NCBI GenBank assembly: GCA_934573855.1
Contig: CAKTMF010000002.1
Span: 189,528 to 253,527 of the forward strand
DNA length: 64,000 nt
Source: an uncultured Oscillospiraceae bacterium
GTDB taxonomy: Bacteria > Bacillota > Clostridia > Oscillospirales > Oscillospiraceae
Direction: 5' to 3'
A model generated the notes under the pieces. That model had not been told where the DNA came from and made no database searches. It saw nothing but the letters and a program-made list of their open reading frames with translations. The translations under genes were made by a program, and so were the position numbers. Positions 58,762 through 64,000 of this stretch are shown piece after piece. Each line of letters opens with the position of its first letter. Positions within the stretch are counted from its first letter, which is position 1.

Positions 58762-59330
58762 GCGACAAAAAACGCATTGGCTGGGCCTTGTGCGGCTCAT
58801 ACTGCACATATGAACGGGTTTTTGAGGAAATGGAGAAGCTTGCGGCGCGATATGAGCTGCTGCCCATCATGAGCGAGAACGCCGCCGCGACGGACAGCCG
58901 CTTCGGCGCGGCCGTGGAAAACATAAAGCGCGTTATCCGCATAACGGGGAAAAAGCCCGTCGCCACTATCTCCGACGCGGAGCCTCTGGGTCCCGCGACG
59001 CCCATGGAGGCGCTCGTCATCGCGCCCTGCACGGGGAACACGCTCGCGAAGCTCGCAAACGGCGTGACCGACACCGCCGTCACCATGGCGGCGAAGGCTC
59101 ACCTCAGAAACGGCAGACCCCTCGTCATCGCCTTTTCTACCAATGACGGACTCTCCGGCTCGGCGGAGAACATAGCGAAGCTCCTCAACCGTAAAAACGT
59201 CTACTTTGTCCCGTTCTCACAGGACGATCCGGCGAAAAAGCCGCGCTCGCTTCAGGCGGACTTTTCGCTCATTGAGGAGACGCTCAAGGCCTCGCTCAAC
59301 GGCTGGCAGCTCCAGCCCATGCTTAAATGA
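58758..59330 (+). CDS. dpaB: Dipicolinate synthase subunit B
   Basis: A 190-aa flavoprotein-fold protein of the SpoVFB/DpaB family: KRIGWALCGSYCTYERVF at the start, APCTGNTLAKLANGVTDTAV in the middle, and FVPFSQDDPAKKP near the end. It is the second subunit needed for dipicolinate formation. The TTG start follows AGGAGGG and overlaps dpaA. The two-gene operon marks the organism as a spore former that makes DPA by DpaAB rather than by the EtfA-dependent route known from some Clostridium species. Confidence 0.94.
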   Translation: MSDKKRIGWALCGSYCTYERVFEEMEKLAARYELLPIMSENAAATDSRFGAAVENIKRVIRITGKKPVATISDAEPLGPATPMEALVIAPCTGNTLAKLANGVTDTAVTMAAKAHLRNGRPLVIAFSTNDGLSGSAENIAKLLNRKNVYFVPFSQDDPAKKPRSLQADFSLIEETLKASLNGWQLQPMLK

Positions 59331-59333
59331 AGG

Positions 59334-59365
59334 CAAGGCTCCTATGCGGAAGCATAGGAGCCTTG
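59334..59365 (+). terminator. Terminator between dpaB and mntP
   Basis: A perfect 14-bp stem CAAGGCTCCTATGC and complement with a four-base loop, followed by TGTAATAATTATTATTT. Confidence 0.75.
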
Positions 59366-59376
59366 TGTAATAATTA

Positions 59377-59964
59377 TTATTTCAGGACTCCGGCGGTGAA
59401 TATCTCAAGCCCGATACCGATGAGTATCACCCCGCCGAGGATCGAGGCCTTGCCCGCGAGCTTCGTGCCGAACCTGCGGCCGATGAGCAGCCCCGTCATG
59501 CAGATAACGAAGGTGACGGCGCCGATAATGAACGCCTCGACGAGCGCCTCGCGCAGAGTATACTCCGCGATGGTGAAGCCGACCGACAGCGCGTCGATCG
59601 AGGTCGCCACGCCCTGCAGCGCGAGCGCCCAGAGGCTCAGCCCGCTGACCTCCTCGTCCTTTTCGCCGCAGCGCAGCCCCTCGCGGAGCATGCTGCCGCC
59701 GATGTAGAGAAGGAGTGCCAGCGCGATCCACGGGATGAATTTCTGGAAGGCGGTGAACGTCTCCGCCACTGTGCGCACGCAGAACCAGCCGATGAGCGGC
59801 ATGGCGATCTGGAAAAAGCCGAAGGTCCCCGCGATCAGGCACATGCGGCGGCGCGGCATGTGCGGCTCGTTGAGACCGTTTGCCATGGAGACGGAAAACG
59901 CGTCCATCGCAAGCCCGACGCCGAACAGCACCGCGTTCAGATAAAAAACAAAGCCAAGCTTCAT
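59377..59964 (-). CDS. mntP: MntP family manganese efflux pump
   Basis: A 195-aa, six-helix membrane protein with the two MntP motifs, GLAMDAFSVSMANG and ATSIDALSVGF, whose aspartates bind the metal. MntP exports manganese. Length is usual. A good promoter lies about 60 bases upstream, and I see no yybP-ykoY manganese riboswitch in the short leader, unlike many homologues. Divergent from the L10 operon. Confidence 0.92.
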   Translation of the reverse strand: MKLGFVFYLNAVLFGVGLAMDAFSVSMANGLNEPHMPRRRMCLIAGTFGFFQIAMPLIGWFCVRTVAETFTAFQKFIPWIALALLLYIGGSMLREGLRCGEKDEEVSGLSLWALALQGVATSIDALSVGFTIAEYTLREALVEAFIIGAVTFVICMTGLLIGRRFGTKLAGKASILGGVILIGIGLEIFTAGVLK

Positions 59965-60018
59965 ATGCCCCTTATCTCCCCTGCCGCAGGGCGGCTTTTT
60001 TCTTGAGAAACGGGCTTT

Positions 60019-60047
60019 ATTGTACCATCAGCACGCCGCCGTGTCAA
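60019..60047 (-). promoter_or_regulatory. Promoter of mntP
   Basis: On the minus strand TTGACA, 17-bp spacer, TACAAT. Confidence 0.8.
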
Positions 60048-60076
60048 TTTTTTCCGCAAAAACGCGCAGAAAAACC

Positions 60077-60105
60077 TTGACATTGACGCGGGAATATTGT
60101 AGTAT
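60077..60105 (+). promoter_or_regulatory. Promoter of rplJ-rplL
   Basis: TTGACA, 17-bp spacer, TAGTAT, just upstream of the L10 leader. Confidence 0.75.
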
Positions 60106-60112
60106 ATTTGAG

Positions 60113-60235
60113 CGCTCCGAAGACAGCAGGTGGCTCAGGCCGTAAATCCTGCCGAGGACATCAACAATTTTCATTGTTTTTGTGCCTTTGTGTCCTTTCG
60201 GATGCAGGGGTTTTCTTTTTGGGCGCGCTTATCAC
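60113..60235 (+). ncRNA. Ribosomal protein L10 leader
   Basis: The region carries the L10-leader core GAAGACAGCAGGTGG, AAATCCTGCCGAGGAC and following pairing segments, placed between promoter and rplJ. In Firmicutes this RNA binds the L10-L12 complex and represses its own synthesis. Boundaries are approximate. Confidence 0.85.
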
Positions 60236-60258
60236 AAGTGTGGAGGTGAAATACACAT

Positions 60259-60783
60259 ATGCCTAACGCAAAGGTTCTTAGCGAAAAGCAGGCGATCGTT
60301 GAGGCTCTCGCACAGCGCATCCAGGCCGCTCAGGCCGGTATTCTGGTCGACTATAAGGGAATTACGGTCGATGAGGACACCGCTCTGCGCCGCGACCTGC
60401 GCAAGGAAGGCGTAGATTACTCCGTCGTCAAGAACACCCTGACCAGAAAGGCTCTGGACAAGCTGGGAATGAACGAGCTCGACTCCGTTCTCAACGGCAC
60501 CACCTCTCTGGCGACCGCAGAGACTGATCCCATCGCTCCCTTCCGTATCGTTGCGGACTACTCCAAGAAGCTCGGCGACAGATTCAATGTCAAGGCCGCG
60601 TTCATGGAGGGCAAGGTCCTCAGCGCAAGCGAGATCGCAGCCATGTCTTCCCTGACTTCCAAGAACGACCTTTACGGTCAGCTGGCCGGCACCCTCAATT
60701 CCATGATCGGACGCCTGGCAGTCGCTCTTGGCGAAGTCGTCGAGAAGATGGGCGGCGGCGCACCCACCGAAGCAGCGGAATAA
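60259..60783 (+). CDS. rplJ: 50S ribosomal protein L10
   Basis: A 174-aa ribosomal stalk base protein. N-terminal AKVLSEKQAIVEALAQRI, the GILVDYKGITV strand and YSVVKNTLTRKAL are typical; the C-terminal helix that binds L12 dimers is present. GGAGGTG precedes the ATG. It is controlled by its own leader RNA and cotranscribed with rplL. The usual upstream neighbours rplK-rplA are not here. Confidence 0.98.
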   Translation: MPNAKVLSEKQAIVEALAQRIQAAQAGILVDYKGITVDEDTALRRDLRKEGVDYSVVKNTLTRKALDKLGMNELDSVLNGTTSLATAETDPIAPFRIVADYSKKLGDRFNVKAAFMEGKVLSASEIAAMSSLTSKNDLYGQLAGTLNSMIGRLAVALGEVVEKMGGGAPTEAAE

Positions 60784-60822
60784 GCTGCAAAAAACATTTA
60801 ATTAAATTTGGAGGAAATTAAA

Positions 60823-61188
60823 ATGTCTGAAAAGATCACCGCTATGATCGAAGAGATCAAGGCTCTTTCCGTTCTGGAGCTCAAGGAGCTCGTTGACGGT
60901 ATCTGCGAAACCTTCGGCGTTTCCGCAGTCGCAGCAGCAGCCGGCCCCGCAGTCGCAGCTGAGGTCGTTGAAGAGAAGACCGAGTTCGACGTCGTCATGA
61001 CCGCTTTCGGCGCTGAGAAGATCAAGGTCATCAAGGAAGTCCGCGGCATCACCGGCCTTGGCCTCGCAGAGGCAAAGAAGCTCGTCGAAGAGGTTCCTGC
61101 AAAGATCAAGGAAGCCGTTTCCAAGGAAGACGCAGAAGCCTTTAAGGCACAGCTCGAGGCAGTCGGCGCAACCGTCGAGATCAAGTAA
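60823..61188 (+). CDS. rplL: 50S ribosomal protein L7/L12
   Basis: A 121-aa stalk protein: N-terminal dimerisation domain (MSEKITAMIEEIKALSVLEL), Ala-rich hinge, and the C-terminal domain EKTEFDVVM..KIKVIKEVRGITGLGL that recruits translation factors. The ATG follows GGAGG. The next genes would usually be rpoB and rpoC, but here terminators follow and then cstA. Confidence 0.98.
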   Translation: MSEKITAMIEEIKALSVLELKELVDGICETFGVSAVAAAAGPAVAAEVVEEKTEFDVVMTAFGAEKIKVIKEVRGITGLGLAEAKKLVEEVPAKIKEAVSKEDAEAFKAQLEAVGATVEIK

Positions 61189-61210
61189 TTTATCCTTACT
61201 TAAAAGCAAG

Positions 61211-61250
61211 ATCGGCCGGCCGGGTCTATTCCGGCCGGTCTTTTCGGTTT
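61211..61250 (+). terminator. Terminator of rplJL
   Basis: A GC-rich stem of nine pairs (ATCGGCCGG with CCGGCCGGT) and a loop, then CTTTTCGGTTT. Confidence 0.8.
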
Positions 61251-61272
61251 CATGATATAACCTTGTAAAAAG

Positions 61273-61300
61273 GGCGGCGCAGAGCCGCCTTTTCTTTTTT
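61273..61300 (+). terminator. Second terminator after rplL
   Basis: Stem GGCGGC/GCCGCC with a five-base loop, followed by TTTTCTTTTTTT. Backs up the first terminator and insulates cstA. Confidence 0.8.
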
Positions 61301-61310
61301 TGCGGACTTG

Positions 61311-61385
61311 CCCCGCCTCCGCGGCCGGACATGGATACGGGCGCCTTCGTTGATCCGGACTCGTGCGGGGTGCATTGGTGCGCCC
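61311..61385 (+). other. Possible pseudoknotted leader upstream of cstA
   Basis: Two 6-bp complementary pairs are interleaved: CCCCGC (61311) with GCGGGG (61365), and GGGCGC (61339) with GCGCCC (61380). The order A-B-A'-B' is that of a pseudoknot. It lies 190 bases before the cstA start in a 390-bp gap otherwise empty apart from the rplL terminators. It matches no RNA family I know; GC-rich sequence makes chance pairing possible. Confidence 0.35.
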
Positions 61386-61578
61386 GGAGATAGTTTTCCC
61401 GTTTTATTCTCGCATGTTAAGTTCTTCGCGTTTTTTCGTGCTTCCCTTATGATATCTTTAGACCGTCTGAGGTTCTGAGAATGGAATCTTAGCATATATG
61501 AATAGTATCATTACTAACGGTTCAATTCTCGCAGTGGTCAGACCGACCAACAATCTAAAGGAAAAGGGAGGAGTTATT

Positions 61579-63057
61579 TTGCTAACTTTCATTACCGGTC
61601 TGGTTGTTCTTCTTGTCGGCGCGTATTTCTACAGCGGCTTCTGTGAAAAGGTCTTCGGACCGGACGACCGCAAGACGCCGGCATATACCAAGCAGGACGG
61701 CGTTGACTATGTTCCGATGACGGGCTGGAAGAACAGCCTTATCAATCTTCTGAACATTGCCGGCACCGGCCCCATCCTCGGCCCCATTCAGGGCATACTG
61801 TTCGGACCCATAGCGTTCATCACCATCCCCATCGGCAACATCATAGGCGGCGCAATGCACGACTACTTCTCCGGTATGATCTGCCTGCGCGACGGCGGCA
61901 CCCAGATGCCCGACATGGTAAAGAAGTACACCAACAAGACCGTGTACGTCATCTACAATGTCTTTGTCTGCGTCCTGCTGCTGCTCGTCGGCGCGGTGTT
62001 TATCTACACTCCCGGCGATATCGCCGCAAAGCAGGTCTTTGGCTTCTCCGGCGAGGCGACCGCGGTATCCACCTGGGTCATCTACGGCGTCATCTTCCTC
62101 TATTACCTCTGCGCGACCGTTTTCCCCATCGACGCGGTCATCGGCCGTATCTACCCCGTTTTCGGCGCGATACTGCTCTTCTCCGCCGTCGGCGTTTTTA
62201 TCGGCATCTTTGCGAAGGGCTACCCCCTTGTTGAGCTTTGGGACAGCGTGTGGATGTACAACGGCGTGTTCAACTACTCCGAGTACTTCGGCGGCAACCA
62301 CTTCATCCCCGTGTTCTTCGTCACCGTTGCCTGCGGCATACTCTCCGGCTTCCATTCCACGCAGACCGCCATCATCTCCCGCACGATGAAGAGCGAGCGT
62401 GAGGGCCGCACTACGTTCTATTACATGATGGTCCTTGAGGGCTTCATTGCTATGGTCTGGGCCGCCGGCGCAATGGGTGTATACAACCTCGGCCTGCAGG
62501 AAGCGAACGCCTCTCTTGCGACCGGCACCGTCGGTATCGTCTGCAAGGACATTCTCGGCAACGTCGGCGGTATCATCGCCCTGCTCGGCGTTATCGTCCT
62601 GCCCATAACCTCCGGCGACACTGCGCTTCGCGCTCTGCGCCTGACCATCTCCGACACTCTGCACATCGACCAGAGTACCAACGGCAAGCGTATGGGTCTC
62701 TCCGCCATCATTTTCGCCTTCGTCGCTGGAATTCTTGTCTGGGCAAAGCTCGACGTCAACGGCTTCAACACCCTCTGGCGCTATTTCGCATGGTCCAATC
62801 AGACTCTCGCTCTGTTTGCGCTCGCGTGCGTGGCTATCTGGATGTTCCGCAACGGCAAGGGCAAGTATGCCTGGATCCCGATGATCCCCGGCGTGTTCTA
62901 TGCCTTCGTTACCTGCACGTTCATCATGAACCAGAAGATCGGCTTCGGTCTGCCCTGGACGGCGGCATACATAATCGGTGCGGTGTTCTCTGCGGCATAT
63001 CTCGTTATCGTTCTCGTCTTCGGTAAAAAGACAGCAAAGCAGGAGCTGACTGTCTAA
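61579..63057 (+). CDS. cstA: CstA family carbon starvation/peptide-pyruvate transporter
   Basis: A 492-aa membrane protein with 13 or more predicted helices. Family-typical segments are the NLLNIAGTGPILGPIQG signature, GAMHDYFSGMICLRDGG and GFHSTQTAIISRTM. E. coli relatives CstA and BtsT take up peptides or pyruvate. I chose the TTG with AGGGAGG seven bases upstream; an ATG 81 bases earlier in frame has no ribosome binding site and would add a hydrophilic extension before the first helix. Single gene with its own terminator. Confidence 0.92.
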   Translation: MLTFITGLVVLLVGAYFYSGFCEKVFGPDDRKTPAYTKQDGVDYVPMTGWKNSLINLLNIAGTGPILGPIQGILFGPIAFITIPIGNIIGGAMHDYFSGMICLRDGGTQMPDMVKKYTNKTVYVIYNVFVCVLLLLVGAVFIYTPGDIAAKQVFGFSGEATAVSTWVIYGVIFLYYLCATVFPIDAVIGRIYPVFGAILLFSAVGVFIGIFAKGYPLVELWDSVWMYNGVFNYSEYFGGNHFIPVFFVTVACGILSGFHSTQTAIISRTMKSEREGRTTFYYMMVLEGFIAMVWAAGAMGVYNLGLQEANASLATGTVGIVCKDILGNVGGIIALLGVIVLPITSGDTALRALRLTISDTLHIDQSTNGKRMGLSAIIFAFVAGILVWAKLDVNGFNTLWRYFAWSNQTLALFALACVAIWMFRNGKGKYAWIPMIPGVFYAFVTCTFIMNQKIGFGLPWTAAYIIGAVFSAAYLVIVLVFGKKTAKQELTV

Positions 63058-63086
63058 GCAGCATAACTCAGCAGAATATCGACAAA

Positions 63087-63119
63087 AGCCGTGCCGCATG
63101 AGCGGCACGGCTGCTTTTA
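63087..63119 (+). terminator. Terminator of cstA
   Basis: A perfect 11-bp stem AGCCGTGCCGC and complement, loop ATGA, then GCTTTTAT. Confidence 0.88.
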
Positions 63120-63229
63120 TATAAAGCGATGTAAGATGGTTTATTCCTTTTCCTTTGCAGCGTCTGAGACGGAAAACAGCAAATTGACTCATTATCTCCG
63201 ACCCACCTATGGGGGGCAGAGCCTGCACC

Positions 63230-63420
63230 TTGCACGAGTTAGCTCCCTCCGGGCAAGTGGCTTTCCTCACCCACGGCCAGCCGCTCGGCTGACAGCTCCC
63301 CCCCGGCGAAGGGATCATGGCGGTGCAATGCTCTTCTTCCACGCTTCCCCCAACAGCGTGGCGGGCAGCGCGAGCCGGCGAGAGGCATTACCTTCGCGGA
63401 AAGACGATATCTATCCTAAT
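63230..63420. repeat. Degenerate palindromic repeat mosaic R6 in a convergent gap
   Basis: The 588-bp gap between cstA and the 5S rRNA gene has no credible gene. This part shows decayed forms of the R5 segment: GACAGCTCCCCCC, TGCAATGCTCTTC, CACGCTTCCCCC, GGCGAGAGGCATTACCTTCG. From 63421 to 63605 I see nothing recognisable. Confidence 0.55.
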
Positions 63421-63609
63421 AAAGCCACTTGCGAATACCGCCTTCAGCTTTTGTTTACAGCTGAGCTTTCATCCCTAAAAAGGCAAAATCAGCCGATCGT
63501 CAGCGACATTTGCTCCCACGGAAATTCGCCGAAGAAGCGGTCGACGGGCCTTCAGGGCCAAATAAAATAGGCGTCCGGAGGCCGCCACTAACAAATATCT
63601 GAGATGAAT

Positions 63610-63645
63610 ATAAAAAAACAGAGCCTCGATAATTCGAGGCTCTGT
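63610..63645 (-). terminator. Terminator of the rRNA operon
   Basis: On the minus strand a perfect 12-bp stem ACAGAGCCTCGA and complement with a four-base loop is followed by TTTTTTTATATTC, directly after the 5S gene. Confidence 0.93.
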
Positions 63646-63761
<116 letters not shown>

Positions 63762-63820
63762 TATTCATTTCCTGCACCCTGAAAACTAAACAGAGGAGAA
63801 GCAAGGCAGACCTGCATAGA

Positions 63821-64000
63821 TAGGTCAAGCCCTCGGGCTATTAGTACCGGTAGGCTGAACACATTACTGCGCTTACACCGCCGGCCTATCAACGAGGTAG
63901 TCTTCCTCGGCCCTTACTCCAATGGATGGGAGATCTTATCTTAGGGGGAGTTTCACGCTTAGATGCCTTCAGCGTTTATCTCGTCCAGACGTAGCTACCC
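63821..64000 (-). rRNA. rrl: 23S ribosomal RNA, 3' end only
   Basis: The minus strand contains the conserved 3' end of 23S rRNA: GGGTAGCTACGTCTGGACGA, CTAAGCGTGAAACTCCCCC, AAGATAAGATCTCCCA, and the final CCGGTACTAATAGCCCGAG segment. The rest of the gene and presumably the 16S lie beyond the right edge. The 59-bp spacer to 5S has no tRNA. Confidence 0.97.

Noticed and set aside
61515..61560. tRNA-like T-arm (GGTTCAATTC) upstream of cstA
   Set aside because: No acceptor stem, D arm or anticodon arm can be built around it; it is a chance match.
63091..63570. A 159-codon plus-strand frame in the gap before the 5S gene
   Set aside because: It starts in the cstA terminator and runs through degenerate repeat modules; no ribosome binding site and no domain pattern.

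Overview
The window looks like the chromosome of a high-GC, anaerobic, endospore-forming member of the Clostridia, most likely an uncultured gut Oscillospiraceae relative. The reasons are sporulation genes (sigG, the dipicolinate synthase pair dpaAB, a SpoIID-type protein, a CotH kinase), a class III anaerobic ribonucleotide reductase, Gram-positive lipoprotein signals, strong AGGAGG-type ribosome binding sites, and mosaics of palindromic intergenic repeats. The family placement is inference; Firmicutes/Clostridia is well supported.

Layout. 1-7 kb: 5'-truncated PIG-L deacetylase, HAD phosphatase plus LysR regulator, and a divergent TAXI-type TRAP importer. 7-20.4 kb: an RpiR regulator divergent from a 12-gene operon (sugar ABC importer without ATPase, GNAT, PIG-L-like protein, MurQ, esterase, AnmK, NamZ, NagZ, a MurK-type kinase, YesL/DUF624) that reads as a salvage pathway for peptidoglycan amino sugars. 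Two TGAAA-N5-TTTCA palindromes flank the divergent promoters. 20.6-22.5 kb: an ECF sigma factor, a one-TM partner and two small PepSY proteins, with two copies of the same promoter motif (TGTAACCTTT-N12-CGTC). 22.6-27.7 kb: GH13 glucosidase and two FAD oxidoreductases. 27.8-33.0 kb: CotH kinase / VTC / DUF4956 / Cthe_2159-like cassette. 33.1-36.2 kb: ECF transporter S component divergent from a C-terminally short MocR regulator, a secreted hydrolase and a TetR regulator. 36.4-40.3 kb: PutP symporter, then Kup behind a c-di-AMP (ydaO) riboswitch.

40.7-45.1 kb: nrdG, nrdD (with a fused redoxin domain) and trxB on the minus strand, with two NrdR-box-like sites. 45.5-47.4 kb: NhaC-family transporter behind a lysine riboswitch, so probably a lysine carrier. 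47.4-50.1 kb: a 284-bp foldback element, YwaF-like membrane protein, secreted LRR protein and an AT-rich gap. 50.1-54.9 kb: AraC regulator, unknown membrane protein, SpoIID-type protein, a 1-kb repeat mosaic with a 309-bp duplication, and sigG. 55.0-60.0 kb: an LMW phosphatase-barstar fusion, a truncated ferredoxin-type aldo/keto reductase remnant, folA-thyA, dpaAB, mntP. 60.1-64.0 kb: L10 leader, rplJ, rplL, cstA, and the 5S and 3' end of 23S rRNA on the minus strand.

The most interesting points are the modified-sugar peptidoglycan salvage operon with its operator pair, the PepSY-centred ECF regulon, the phosphatase-barstar fusion, the NrdD-redoxin-TrxB set, the foldback element that may supply a promoter to the next gene, and the restriction of the palindromic repeat mosaic to convergent gene gaps. 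All identifications come from reading the sequence; no database search was run.
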